Shown here one piece after another: positions 37,151 to 50,033 of a DNA stretch of 64,000 bases. Under the pieces are notes generated by a model. The model saw only the letters and a list, made by a program, of their open reading frames with translations. It ran no database searches and had not been told where the DNA came from. Source of the stretch: Paraspadella gotoi (taxonomy: Eukaryota > Chaetognatha); the NCBI GenBank assembly GCA_051294375.1, contig CM119265.1, forward strand, positions 7,760,629-7,824,628, given 5' to 3'. The position numbers and the translations under genes are program-made. How positions within the stretch are numbered: position 1 is the stretch's first letter; every line of letters starts with the position of its first letter.

Positions 37151-38873
37151 AGTGGATGAGAGAGCAGAGAGGAGGACCGAACCGGAAGGTTCTTCGTCTC
37201 AGATTACATTCGGCGTATTTCGTTTCGCGCGAGTGCGATCTTGAGACCGTGAGATTCCGCGCGCGGTGCAGTCGTCGTTGTTCGTCGCTTCGTCGGTCTT
37301 CTTCGTCGTCGTCAGGTTGTCGTCGCTTCGTCTTTCGTTTGTCGTCCGTCGTTCGTCGTCGTTCCGCCGTCTTCCTGTTCGTCCGTAGAGAAGAAAACGT
37401 TGTCGCGGAAGGAAATTTCGCCGTCGATCGATTTTTATTCTTTATTTCTCGGAGGAAAATTATTTTCGAATGAATGGCATAGGATGAGGGCGGACGGTTC
37501 GTTTATGATAGCAATGTCTGATGAATGACAGGATGTGTGACAGAAGCTGATGCAGATGAAAAAAATACTTGTGGAGTTCTGGAGTTCTTAATACTTATGG
37601 GTCGTTTTTAATGATTTCAATTTTCGATAGTGCATGTAGTTTAAGTCTTAAAGAACAACAGTAATACTAACTAGTAACTACGGTTTGACTGTCTGTGGCG
37701 CTTTTTTTTTTTCAAATGTATTATTGACTTTTATACTTTTAAATTTTGATTAAAGTATGTTATTTCTAAAAGAATTCTTGAAACCAAACGGGAACCATTT
37801 TCGACAAAAAGAGCCAATCTCTCTCTCCTTATTTTCCCATAACGCCCCATGTCGTCTTAAATTTGAAATAAACCTAGTTTTTTTTTAATTTGAAGATTAA
37901 GTTAAAGATTATAGTTAACGATTATGGTAAGGATACTGGTTAGGAATTATAGTTTCTGGATTAATATTAGAGATTTGACTAAGGTTAAATATTAAGGGTA
38001 AAATTAAATTCGGGGATTAAGAAACAGAAAGTGGCCCCAAAGGGGGCGCCATATAAAAGGAAAGCAGAAAATCTTAGATCGATTGTTTCTCCGAATTGTT
38101 TTCGGCTTCTGTCGTCGTCGTCATCTTTTTTTTCCCGCCAAATCGACTCCGCGATCTTTTTTTTTCGGATCCGCATTCACTGAATCCTTCCTTCCTCTTC
38201 CCTTTTCTTTCTTCCTCCCTTTTAATCCCATCCTCTGACCCACCCTCCACCTTCCTCCACTATCTTCCACCAACCGCCAACCCCAAATTATCTAATGGAT
38301 CCCGAATCGTCTTGTTTTTTGGTTGATCGTCGTCGTCGTCGTCTTCTTCGTCGCTGTTGTTATCATTATCACCGTCCACTGCATTGTTCGCTTCCTTTTC
38401 GACGTCGTCGTCGTCCTTCCTCTTCTTCGTCGTCGTCGTCGTCTCATTTTTCTCGTCCTCCGGAATCTCATTCTATTTTTGGTTCGTCTCGTTCCGTAAC
38501 TTTTCTTTGCCTCTTTCCTCTACTCGCTCAATCACCAATTTCTCCGTATCAAATCACTTTTGTTTACTTTTTACTTTTTTCTACTTTATCTCCTTTTTAT
38601 TCTTTCTTATTCTTCCCTCTCCTTTTTTTTCATTTCTCCCCCGTCCTTTCCTTAACTTTTCTCTTTCAACCTCCTCTCCTTTTTTCCCCTCCTTTTTCGG
38701 GTCGTCCTCATTCCTCTTCTTTCTCGTTTGTTTTATTCGAATGCGTTTCTTTCTTTCGTTAACCGTGATATATTGTTTCTCCCAGTTTTATTTGTTCTTC
38801 GAATGATTCATTTCGTATATCGTGGCTTAGCTTCTTCCGCCCTTTATTTCCTTCCTTTATTTCCTTCTTTTAT

Positions 38874-38908
<35 letters not shown>

Positions 38909-39636
38909 TGCCTCTGTTTGTTTGTCTTTTTTTCGGTACTTTTTTCTCGTTGTGTTGTGTTTCCGTAGTTTTTTCTTTTCCTATTCTTTTTTTTATTTTC
39001 ATGGTAGACGTCGGATCTGTTTTCCATTTGTTTCTTTAAAAAGCAATAACGTCTCTGTCTCTCTCTTGCTCTTTCTCTTTTGATCTCTCTCTCTTTCTCT
39101 CTCTCTCTCATACAAAATTATCTCCACCAAACGTCACGGGGCGGAAGACAAGACAAATAAAACAAAAGACAAAAATCGTGTTGTCCTAAATATTAGAAGA
39201 GTACGACACGTATGCCGAACGGGAGCTGAAAGCATCGGGGTAGAAAAGCTGGCAAAGTTTAAAAAAAAAACAGTACTTAATATAATCAAATGATCTTCAT
39301 CCTCATCGTTTTAAGTGTCAAATTGTTTCTTTAATAATCAGCAAAAAAAATACTTAAAAAAAAAGTTTCTTCGTCAACTCGAAGATTCGATTCGATCTTT
39401 TCAGCCCTCGACGGTGATTGGTCCATTCGATCAGCTAATCCTCCTTTTCTGATTGGTTGTCCGCTGCGGCCAATAGATTTCCCTTCATCCTTTAACGTCG
39501 GCGAATTTCGCTTTTTTTTCAGTTTTGTTGTTTTTTCTCGTTCAAAGCCAATGACGACGGTCTTTGCCAATTCCTTTGGACGTGTTTTCTTTTGCGCTTT
39601 GCGGTTGTATTCATCACCTTAACACAGACGATGAGA

Positions 39637-39661
39637 NNNNNNNNNNNNNNNNNNNNNNNNN
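39637..39661. other. Assembly gap (25 N) at the outer end of the inverted repeat
   Basis: Homology to the right arm stops at this gap, so the left boundary of the inverted repeat is an assembly join. Confidence 0.99.
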
Positions 39662-40223
39662 AGAGAGAGATAGCAACTTAGATCTAATGTGAAAGCAGAG
39701 AGGAAAAGGATAAAGGAAAGAACTTGGATACATATGGAGAAAAGAGAAGAAGGAAATTACAAGAAAGAGAAGAAAATAAGCATAGAGAGTAGAGACGGAG
39801 AGACAGAGAAATCGAGGAAAATGATCTCTGGGTTCTTAAATTGACGAGAAACTACATGAGCTGGAATGTTTTTTTGTAGTTTCATTTATTGTCTCTAGAT
39901 ATAACACCTGAGTCCATGGAGCAGACTGTCCATGTATTCGACATGTCTCGCCATTGTATTTTTTTTTTCGGAAATTAAAAAAAAATTATTCAAGGACATT
40001 AATTTGTTCTCTAACGACGCACGTCTTTCTTCTACCAAAGTCGTTTAAGATTCATTACGAATATTAAAAAAACTGAATAATTCAGTCTGTCCTTTGTCGT
40101 TTTCCGTATTATTTATTTGAAAAGTAGAGAGAATGTGGAGGGGATTGCGAGGGTTTTCAGGAAGGAAGAAACAAGATACTTTGAAGAGGGAGAGAGAACA
40201 GAGAGCAGAAGAGTAGAGAGAGA

Positions 40224-40265
<42 letters not shown>

Positions 40266-40704
40266 TAAGAGATAGAGAGAGAGCCAGATGAGAAGCGCAT
40301 TATTAACTAAAGGAGGCAGCCAGAAGTCGTCAAATCCCGCGCAATGTGTTATTCGACTAACCGTTAATGCCACGCTCTAGTTACAGAGGGAAAGCTTTTT
40401 AATACTGGAGATGACGATCGGGAGACACGAAGTATGGCAGATGTATACAGACTGAGAAAATAATAATATAGCAAAGGAGATATATGAAACGCGAAGACAG
40501 TTGATAAGTATACTATTTTCTGCCTTCTAGTTATTTTTATGCGGAGTTTGGGCGTGCTTTAGGGGGACGAGATAACATTAAGAGACGAGAGAGAAGAGAG
40601 AGAGTAGAGATGAGAGTAGGAGAGAGATAGCCAGAGAGAGGTAAGACGAGAGAGAGAGAAGAGAGAATTGATTGAGAGGAGAAGAGAGACGTAGAAGACA
40701 GCTT

Positions 40705-43700
40705 GACACTTCCATCACTCATCCATTAGTCCAAAGAGATAGCAAATAACTTGATCAAATTCTTACTTCGGCAGCTGAAGTCCGCCCTTCGTGATCATGC
40801 TCCTCTCGTCGATCGCGATCTTCCTTCCTCCGGTTCCATCATCATCTCACGGCGACGGTTTCACGCCTTTCTTGCCGCGGCCGACGATCCATCTGAGCCC
40901 GGCGCCGCCGAGATCTCGCGAATTCGAATGCGCGCCAAATGAGTGAGAGGCAGAGCCGACGAGAGAGAAACTCTTGCAGCCATTCCTCTCATTCGCGGCT
41001 TGGCTCGAGAATCCTGACGGCGAGCGAGAGGAATCCATTTTTCCTCTTCGCTCTCGCTCCTCTCACTCTTACCCCAGCGCCCTCTTCGTCGCCTTGCTTG
41101 CGTCAGAATTCGGCGCCGGCGAGCCAACAGCAGTCGGAAGGCGTCCCAACGGCGCCGCTCGCACCGGCCAGCGCAGCGGGAGAGGCGTCGTAGGCCGTTG
41201 CGAAACGTTGACATCCGGCGCCGTGGCGGAGGAGGAACGCGGAGAGGGGGAGGAAGGAGGAGGAGGAAAAAGGAGGAGGAGGAAAAGAGGAGAAGAGGTA
41301 GTGTGAGGGGTGTTTGTAGAACGATCCTCCGCGGGGCGTTGACGAAGACTGAGAAATGGATTACGAGAGATGAGCAAGATTGACATTTAATAGATTGAAT
41401 TAAGTGAAGCGTCTTCTCCTTGCGGCGCTTCCAATTTTTCCCTCCACGTCCGCTCCTTCAAACTTTTGTGTCCTGAGAGCGGAGACCAAGAGAGGCCTCG
41501 TCGGATAGTTGTGGGTTCTGTCAGGCCCTCGCTTGACAACTGCAGATTTTTAGCGCGGCAAGGCTATGTTTGCTTCAGATGGGGTATAACACCGCCGTCG
41601 TACTCGTTTATGCCAGTTACTAAGGCTTGGGAAAAATGTCCGAACGGCCTTTTTTTAATGTGAAGAATGTAATTGGCAATCTCAAAGCCGATCGACCTCC
41701 TTCACCTCCTCCTCCTCCCCCAGCTACCTGTTGTCCACTACCGAGAATAAAGTCGCACTATCTCCGCGAGGTTTTCCCCAGCGGGCCAAGTGGGACGGGG
41801 AGATTGTTGTACTGATTCCAAGACATCGAAATCGGCTGCCGCTGGCAGGCCAGAAAGCTGGAGACCGAGCATGTCCTTCGTGGCGGAACGGCGAATGTGG
41901 ACCGGGTAGTTGGACCGTATCGTCGCTATACCGAAATCTTGGAATTGTTGTTAAAGCATCCGGCGCGAAATAGAAAAAACGTCGGCTACCAAGCGGTGAA
42001 TCGAAAAATTTCGTTTTTTATCAAGTATTCCATTTCGTTTATATACACACTGTATGGTATGAAAATGGTATTAAATGAAAATTAAATTAACTGGCAATAT
42101 AAACAAGGCCTTGGTCTTGATTACTCCAACATTTCGTCGGACCTTCTGTCTCCGGATGATCGAGCATCAATCGAAGGCAAGTCGATCTCCGCGAGTCTTC
42201 CGCCAGATGACGCCTGAAACGGACCACGAAACAGAGGAAACAACGGCGTCATCGCCTGAATGACAACGAAGAAAAATTAACGATCTAAAGAAGAATCTGC
42301 AATCGGTCGAAAATCCCCTTGGCCAATTGAGGCTCAAATCCTTTCCTAATCTCGTTCGGAACGTTGACCCTCGCACCGTGACGAAGAAGTCACTTCCACC
42401 ATCTGGTGAATTGTCTCCTTGCAGGCGAGATGCAACGCCGTCCTTCTCCGTTAGCGGCGCGCGAGTCGAACTATAGGGACGCCTCTTCTCTTCAAAATGA
42501 CGGTCCGTGACGTCGCGACGAGACGCTGCGACGCCGCGCTAGAGAGTGCGCTACGGCGGGATGCGAGGCGGTCGGCGCAGCGGTGGGCAATGTGAAAAAT
42601 GGGGTTGACGTTCTTCGATTATAACTTATATGGCTTTTAAGTAACAGTAATAATAATTAAATAAAATAAATAAGATAAATATAATATTTTAAAAAATAAA
42701 ATAAGTTACAACACAAAAAAATAAAATGAATCATGGGGAAAAAAATAAAAATACGAAAGCCTCGGTGATGACCGCCTCCAGCGTTGAGCTATTTAACGAG
42801 ATAATATAAACTTCTTAGTCATGTATGTTATTTATAAGCTTTAGTGGTTAGTTCGAGTAATTTTTTCCTTTTTTATTTCTTTTCATTTTTTAAGCAAAAA
42901 ATAATTGGCACAATGAAGAACTTTCGTTTTGATATCTCCTGATGGCGACCATCGCTCCGTCTGGGGCAAGAAAAATAAGAAAAAAGGAAAATTTCTGGTT
43001 GATGACTTTTAGTTTACTCATTTTCTTAACAGCATATTTTCCTTTATCTTCTCATTCGATTCAAAAGGGACAAAAGGGAAAATATGAAAAACAAGCGAAG
43101 ACCGAACTTCTTAAAGTATTTTTGAACAAAAAGAGCAAAACAGGAGAAAAGAATGACGGGGTACAGTTGAAGTTGAAACGATTAATATTTTATTTATTTC
43201 AATATGGCTGTATTTGTAAATAGAGATATTAAATTCGAACAGGGCGGTTGTACTGCTTGGTGGGGAACTTGCCCCACGAGCATAAACTTGTTGCATAGTA
43301 TTTGAGTTGCACACACTAAACTGTTTGGGGTGGCACTCGCTTGTCTTTTTGGGGACCTTATCAAAGAATGAACTAAATGAAGAAAGTCGAGAGGAAAAAC
43401 GTGACATAAATTAGGAGATACGAAAGAAAAATCTATTTTGATTGAATATAAATAAATCAAATTTTTTACTACAAAAACAAGTTAGTTTTTTTTTAGCCTA
43501 GTGGAGCTGATTTGTTAAATGCGTGTGAAAGATCAACCCTGCAGCGATCAGGTTTTCCAAAATGTCCTTTCTTTCTGTTCATGATAGCTTTTTTGTGAAT
43601 AAAACGGCGTTAATGTTAAATATATGTATATATTCAGATATGGAACAACTCAACCGATCTTGTCGCCCGCCCACCAAATCTATCACCTCGCCAAAAGCAA

Positions 43701-44345
43701 GCAGTATCGTCATCATCTTCGTTTCACGCAGTTGCTCGTTTCCATAATTAAGTAACTGTAGGCGGTGTCCTGTACGCGTATTCCGAACTCCGCCTTATCG
43801 ACCTCCGTTGACTCACGAAAGAATACTCGGCGACCTTCACGAATGTCCGCCCAGCGTCGCGGTAGATAAGCGCTTGCGATCGCAGAGGAAGTTCTGCGCG
43901 TTTGAGATCGGCGCCGAGACCAGGCCAAGCGCCTCGTCAATTCGACGGCGCATTTGCGCGTGAGGCGTAGAGAACCGGCGTCCACTCTTGTCGTCGGCGA
44001 AATTGACAAGACGGCGTCGAGGAGGCGGCGTCGCGGCGCCTTCCGACGTGCGTCAGGACGGCCGCGATTGGCGCGATGATTGGAACCGATGCGGTCGCCA
44101 AGAACTGTCTCTCCGGCGGCTTGTCGCCAAAGAACCCGTCGGGATGTTTGCTAGAATGGCGACGACAGCAGAGGCGTCGTCAGCAAGCGGAAACGGCGCG
44201 GAACAGAGCAGCGGCGGCTCGAAATGGCGGGAGAAAGTGGCGGGTGAGGTAGACGTGTTCGGTGGCGTCCGGAACGGCGGCGGCGAGAGGAATTCCGATC
44301 TTCCATCAAGTAGGCGGTGAGTCGATGGAGATTTGGATGCACGTG
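40705..44345 (-). pseudogene. Left-arm copy of the ASB gene, frameshifted
   Basis: Mirror copy of the right-arm ankyrin/SOCS-box gene. The ankyrin exon (about 44,340-43,700), middle exons (about 42,600-42,100 and 41,960-41,760) and SOCS-box exon (about 41,390-40,705) can all be recognised, but every exon carries several single-base indels, so no long frame survives. Some positions are correct here and wrong in the right arm (for example the five-T run near 42,597). That points to sequence error or two alleles rather than an old dead gene. Confidence 0.8.
42913..43371 (+). pseudogene. Left-arm copy of the knottin gene, broken
   Basis: Inverted copy of the right-arm cystine-knot peptide gene. 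Breaks seen: an extra base after the second codon, which leads to an early stop; further indels in the signal-peptide region; loss of the GT donor (AT instead of GT after the first exon); and two extra C at 43,272-43,275 that shift the frame after the second Cys codon. As read, it cannot make the peptide. The breaks may be read errors. Confidence 0.8.
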
Positions 44346-45864
44346 ATGGCTAAAAAAATGGTTATTGGACATTCGGACAGAATATAATTTCGTATTTGTA
44401 GCGATCGTCTGTCTCAATCTTGCGAATATAAATTCTTAAATATTTAATAAGCCTCGCGAAGAAACAAACATCGTGTTGACAGACTTAAGTTTCAGGCTTA
44501 GCGCTATTTTTCGATAGAAAAATATACGAGTTTTGTTCTTGGTTAAGTCTGATTTTTGTTTAAAATCATTCAGCTGGAGTTAAATGGTTTGTTTTTTTCT
44601 CTTAACCTCCTGTTTTTTCTTTTAACGATTTTTTTTTTATTTTAATTGTATTTAAACTTTGAAGTTTATTTTTTTCATGAGCAATAATACTTGAAATTTG
44701 ATTTAGAATGATAAATCGAAAAAGAAAGAGAGATGTCGGGTAAAATCTATGGAATCATTATTTTTTGCGGGAAATTCACTCAATGAAAATATTTTGATAA
44801 GCTTTGTTTTTCAACTTCCTTCGTTGATCTACATATACAAGAATAATATTGTGGTAAAACGATTAACATAATTAATAATCACTAAGATTTCTTATTATTT
44901 AACATCTATTTAAAAACGATAAAGAACTAATAAAACCATAACACTGATGAGATTCACGATCACATTTTCGCGTACTCTCTCTCTCTCTCTCTCTCTCTCT
45001 CGGCGAACAAATGCTCGCGGCTCCGGCCGACGTCATCTCTTCATCATGCTTCTCTCTCTCTCTCTCTCGTGCTCTTTCCTCTGCTTCTCTCTCTCGAAAT
45101 CTCGATACCTCTCCTCTCCATTGTCTCTCTCTCTCTCCCATTTTAGTAAAATTAAACAATTTTTTTGGAACTCCAGGTGCGAAGCGGTACGTTGCAAAGG
45201 GCCGAAACGCAATTCGCTTCCAAAGAACAACAGTGCATGACAAAAAGAACAACAGGTGCCAGAACGAAAGCAAAAGAACAACAGGTGCCATGCAGCGAAT
45301 TTAACGGATAAACTTTAAATGAGGAATTATATTTTGGGAGCTAATAAATTAATCAACGTCGCAATTTTAAATTTTTTGGCGTTTTTTGGGCGTTTTTTTT
45401 AATTTAGCTAAGCCGTGGGGGGCTCTGCGGATCGGTGCGTCCGCCGTCTGTCCCGTCATGTTGGTGGAAAAGTTCGATTGTGTAAAGAAGTTTGTGACAA
45501 TAAACGTGTTGTTACTATTCCTGTGAAACGAAAATAATGTCTGGGTAATTGGTGGTCTCAGAAAAATGTCGAGGCGGTCATAAAATCCGATCTGAGATAA
45601 AACGCGAGAATAAAAAAGAAAGCGAGGCTTATATTGATCAAATGTTTATTTTGATTCCATTCCTCCTCAACTTTTTTCTCTTTTAATTTTCCCTTTATAT
45701 CTACCTTTCTCGCCCCCTCAGGCTTCTTTTCTCCCCCCCATTCTTCCGGCTCCACGTCTATCCAATTCACTCTAATCCACTAATCCAACTCTATTCACCA
45801 CCGCTCCTTGCCGCCCGTCAAACCGCATCCGGCCAAACCAACCGAGTAGAGCGCGGGAGTCGGG

Positions 45865-45872
45865 TCACGTGA
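45865..45872. promoter_or_regulatory. E-box TCACGTGA, left arm
   Basis: Palindromic CACGTG E-box. Its mirror in the right arm is fused to an ETS-type CCGGAAGT, which has lost one base here. Confidence 0.35.
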
Positions 45873-45947
45873 CTTCGGGTTTATCGCCGGAAAATAATAA
45901 GCGTAAATCGATAAACGTCCAAATACATTGTTTTCGAGGACCGTCCG

Positions 45948-46032
45948 ATACCGACGACGAACGACGACGACGACGACGACGACGACGACCGAACGACGAC
46001 GACGAACGACGACGACGACGACGACGAACCGA
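45948..46032. repeat. (CGA)n trinucleotide array, left arm
   Basis: About 85 bases of CGA units with CGAACGA breaks. It mirrors the CGT array at 53,196-53,250 but is longer. Confidence 0.9.
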
Positions 46033-46639
46033 AATTAGAGGCACCTGCGGTGATTCAGTCGCTGAGAGTTCATAAGGCAAAACTATGCTCAAAACCGAAC
46101 AACTGTCGGCGCGAAAGAAAATTGCTTAAATAAGCCGTCAAAAAATAGGAAGGAGTCCGACGATTTTCTTTAAGTCTTAAGTATCCCGCAGTTTTCAAAC
46201 CCCCGTCGTCCCAACTTAGAAGCACTTTTCTATTCAGTTTGGCCTTCTTGACGACAATGGTCGACATAGTTGGGGCCTTGCAACGTTTGGCACCTTACGC
46301 TTGGAAGAAGTAAACTTAAAATATAGGGCCTTCCCAACCCAGTCCAGGGGTAGTATAGCCTTCCGCAAAAATGAACGTGACTTCGATCTTGCCTTTCAAT
46401 TCCCATTCTCATAACCTAACAAAAAAAAAACTAACAAATATCTTAGTAACCGCTCAAGGAAGCTGCGATAAACGATTCTAAGAAAAGACGACACGACGAC
46501 ATGGAACTATAATATTCACGTCCAGGCGAACACGCTCGACGTCGTCGACGTCGAATCGCGCACAGGAGCGTCACACATCGGGCGAAAAAAAATCGGGCAG
46601 AGGAGAGGGCGTAGGAGCTGGGAAAAAAGAAAACGGGCG

Positions 46640-46790
46640 AAAACCTCCCCTTTACCTTTTCCTTTCCTTATCCTTTCCTTTTCCTTTCCTCTTCCTTTCC
46701 TTTTTCCTTTCTGTTCCTTTCCTTTTCCTTTCTTTCCCTTCGCTTTCCTTTCCTTTTTCTTTTTCCTTTCCTTTCTTTCATGTTTTTCCA
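46640..46790. repeat. (CTTTC)n-type pyrimidine array, left arm
   Basis: Imperfect pentamer/hexamer array of TTTCC units; the mirror is at 52,527-52,617. Confidence 0.9.
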
Positions 46791-47898
46791 TTTTCTTTTT
46801 CTTTTCGCCCGATATATAAAACGATCGCCATTTCAGTATTCGTCATCCGATTTCTATATCGGAAAAAATCTTCGAATTATTGTGAAATTTTTTGTACGTT
46901 ATCGGACAGCGAGATTTCAACCTGCGAGACAAGGGGGAAAAAAAAAGTACTCTGTCGAGAATCGAACTCTCGACGTCGCGGTTTAAATCGCGAAATCGAG
47001 GCTTCTTATTCGACGGCGTCGACCGACCGCGAGCGATTAACGTGATGCAAGGAAAGTCGTCGCGTAGACGCGATCGTGACGCGGTAGTGACGTGACGGTG
47101 ATTCGTCGGCGACGAGGGGGGGGGAACCAGGGACTCCGGCGTCCCGTCACGCCGAGACGTCACGGAAGACGAAACAACCCCGACAATTACCGACCGACGC
47201 CAGACGACGGAGACCGACGCATTTAAACAACAGTACGATATAGAAAAAGGATTGACGTATCGGTGAAAAGGTGGAATAGGGGAGACGAAAAGAGGGGGTG
47301 ATATGACGGAGGGGTGGAAGGAAGTAAAAGAAATGATGAGGCTGAAACTACGACTGAATTGGAGGAAGCGATCGAAAGAGCGGACGTGGAATATATAAGA
47401 GCGAAGCAAGGACATGGATCGAACTGAAAGGCGAAACGATCAGCACGAACACATTCGCGAAAAAAAAAAAAAAAAAAAAAAATCGATCGAGAAATAATCG
47501 ATAGGGAGAATCGCAGAAAATATAACCATTGATATCGGGAAAGAAGGAGGAAGTAGTTATGAGAAATAATAGCCAGAGTGGGGATAGACGGCAAGGAACG
47601 ATTCGATAAGTAATTCTCGTTTTATGACAAATTTGCAAATTATATTTTTCCCAGGATACCCAATAGCAAAAATGGAACAAAAGAAAGAAAGAAAAGAAAA
47701 GAGAAAAGAAACGTGTAGTTTCGTAGCGGACCAGAAAAGAAAAAGTCGGAAAGAAAAAACTGGCAACTGCTGTTTCCAAACTTACGCAGTTATATTGTCC
47801 TTGATGTCAAACTCTGGCTAACTTGTTTCACAGAAACAAAGGCTCATAAAGCAACGAAAGAAAGAGAGAAGAGAAGAGAGAGAGAGAGAGAGGAGAGA

Positions 47899-47939
<41 letters not shown>

Positions 47940-48170
47940 GGTTAATATAAAGCAGAGCGAAATGAGATGTCATTAAGATCCGAGGAACTGAATGCTGACA
48001 GTCCCGTCGAAATCTCGAAGATTGCATTCCCTGGCAAACTGTCAGATTGCGGGGTCATCGATCCCCGACGCTTGCGGTTCTCAGAAAGAATTTATCAGAA
48101 AGAGCATAGAGATCTTCGCAATGCGAAAGAGATGCTTTCGCAGGGAAAGAGGGACCCGCGGACGTGACGA

Positions 48171-48178
48171 TGACGTCA
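48171..48178. promoter_or_regulatory. CRE TGACGTCA, left arm
   Basis: Exact full CREB/ATF palindrome; the mirror copy at 51,195-51,202 is also exact. Confidence 0.4.
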
Positions 48179-48348
48179 CGTTTTCAAAAATAAAAGTTTC
48201 GTTGAATGATGTATAATTGTATAAGTGTATATTTTCAAATCTCGAACGGTTTTCAACGATCAAATATTCTACGGTTAATAGCGACCGCATAATAAACGAT
48301 AAAAAAGCAGATAAAAATCTCCGAAATTACGAGTTTACTGGGGCGTAC

Positions 48349-48363
48349 GTTACGGATGGAAAC
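48349..48363. promoter_or_regulatory. RFX X-box-like site, left arm, copy 1
   Basis: GTTACGGATGGAAAC: two half-sites of an RFX X-box with a one-base spacer change relative to its mirror at 51,021. Confidence 0.45.
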
Positions 48364-48752
48364 GAATCTTTCATTGTCGATCTTGAAAACGATCTTGAAA
48401 ACGAATCCTTTTTTAAAAACTCTTTTAGAAAATTTGCATCTTTTGTTTGATTGTTCTCCTCTCTCTCTCTCTCATTCTCTCTCTCCTCTCACACTGTCTC
48501 TCTCTCCTCTTCATCGACTCTCTCTCTGTCTCATTCTCTCCTCTCTCTCTCTCCTCGTCAGTCCTCTGCTCTCTCTCTCTCCGATCCTTCCGCTCTAATA
48601 ACGACATCGCCAACGGACAACGACTTTCCCCTCTCCCTCTCAGTTCTGCCCCGCCCCATGGCACCGTGTCAACGCGGCCGTGACACGGAGCGACCGTAGC
48701 AAAACCCTCCTTATCGACCCCCACCTCTCCCTAGGAAACTTTAAGCCACGTC

Positions 48753-48766
48753 GTTACCATGACAAC
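48753..48766. promoter_or_regulatory. RFX X-box, left arm, copy 2
   Basis: GTTACCATGACAAC fits the X-box consensus GTTNCCATGGNAAC with one mismatch in the right half. Confidence 0.5.
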
Positions 48767-49346
48767 GAGACTCTCCCCCCCCTCTCTTCGTTAGTCGTCG
48801 ACGTTCGACGTCAGGAGAGATTTTTTTTTGGTTTTCTCAGACAACATCAAAAGCAAAGCTGAGCGATCGTAGCGTCGTCTGCGGAAAAAGATAAAGAAAA
48901 AGATGGGAAGAGAGAGAGGGACGGAATGCGGAGGAAATGAGGGGAGTGAGTTACGAAGGAAAGAGATAAAAGGGAGAGAAAGAGAGAGAGAGGAGGGGAG
49001 TATAAGGGAAGAATAAAGAAGAAAGATTAAATACGAGATGTTTATTTGGTCTTTAATTGCCGTTAATATTCTTTAATGCGGAAACAAACTTATTAATTTT
49101 GCTTTTGTTATTTTACCTTGAATATTGAATATTGAATATGCGCTTTCTATAAAGTTAGATTAATGAGTTAGGTTTTTAATTAAATAATACAAATGGCAAG
49201 GAAAAATCAAATAAACTTAAACAACAACCATGTCAAAAATGAATTTTCTTGAAAACTTTTTAAAAAATAGAGATTCTGAAAGACTTCCTTTGATGCAAAA
49301 AACGGACGGTAAATCGTAACAATCAACAAAGAGGCGCTGAAGAGGC

Positions 49347-49361
49347 GTTGCTATGGGCAAC
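49347..49361. promoter_or_regulatory. RFX X-box, left arm, copy 3
   Basis: GTTGCTATGGGCAAC, an X-box with intact GTTGC and GCAAC half-sites, identical to its mirror at 50,019. Confidence 0.55.
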
Positions 49362-49580
49362 GCAAGACACATCACTAGGGACCGTACCGTCCGCCGCAAA
49401 AAGTTCCCGCAACTGATCAATCAAAGGATTCTGTTATTGCGTTTTACCGAAAACGAGTAAATTGCTGCACGAAAACGTTGCTAACTAGAAAGAAGCGTCT
49501 TTTGTTTTTCATTTTAAATACGACACAAGAGTTTAGACCGTCGATCGTCATCGTCGTCATCGTCGTCGTCGTCGTCGTCT

Positions 49581-49696
49581 CGTCGTCGTCGTCGTCGTCG
49601 AAGTCCGTTCCTGTGTGGATTTCCGCCATCGTTGCGTCTCTGTTATCAACATGATCGAGGTTTTTTCCTCTTTGTTCTTTGTTATTGTTTCCCTGC

Positions 49697-49728
<32 letters not shown>

Positions 49729-49801
49729 CTCTCTCTCTCTTTCTCTCTCTCCTATCTTCTCTCTCTCCTCTCTTTCTTTTCTTCCCATCTTTTTTTTTTT
49801 T
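49581..49801. other. Spacer at the centre of the inverted repeat
   Basis: 221 bases without a mirror copy: CGT repeat, about 80 bases of unique sequence (from GAAGTCCGTTCC), then a CT tract and a T run. The arms resume symmetrically on both sides at CGTCGTCT and AGACGACG. Confidence 0.85.
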
Positions 49802-50018
49802 AGACGACGACGACGACGACGATGACGACGATGACGACGACGTCTAAACTCTTGTGTCGTATTTAAAATGAAAAACAAAAGACGCTTCTTTCTAGTTAGC
49901 AACGTTTTCGTCAGCAATTTACTCGTTTTCGGTAAAACGCAATAACAGAATCCCTTTGATTGATCAGTTGCGGGACCTTTTGCGGCGGACGGTACGGTAC
50001 CCTAGTGATGTGTCTTGC

Positions 50019-50033
50019 GTTGCCCATAGCAAC
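50019..50033. promoter_or_regulatory. RFX X-box, right arm, copy 3
   Basis: GTTGCCCATAGCAAC: perfect inverted half-sites GTTGC and GCAAC. Confidence 0.55.

Larger units (their letters stand above)
34591..39636. other. Intergenic, gap and simple repeats
   Basis: Holds an 866-base gap, a minisatellite at 36.4 kb, a GA tract at 37.0 kb, CGT-rich DNA at 37.25-37.38 and 38.3-38.46 kb, and pyrimidine-rich DNA at 38.2-39.1 kb. Open frames here are driven by composition. No gene is supported. Confidence 0.6.
39662..49580. repeat. Left arm of giant inverted repeat
   Basis: The reverse complement of this arm matches 49,802 to about 59,117 throughout: outer end (ATGGCGAGACATG and flanks), SOCS-box exon, ankyrin exons, knottin exons, E-box, T-run hairpin, X-boxes and inner end. 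Most differences are one-base insertions or deletions. This arm is about 6 percent longer than the other, mostly from small insertions. Confidence 0.97.

Noticed and set aside
38295-39039. Overlapping plus-strand ORFs rich in Ser, Phe and Pro
   Set aside because: Pyrimidine-rich DNA opens several frames at once, which is a composition effect.
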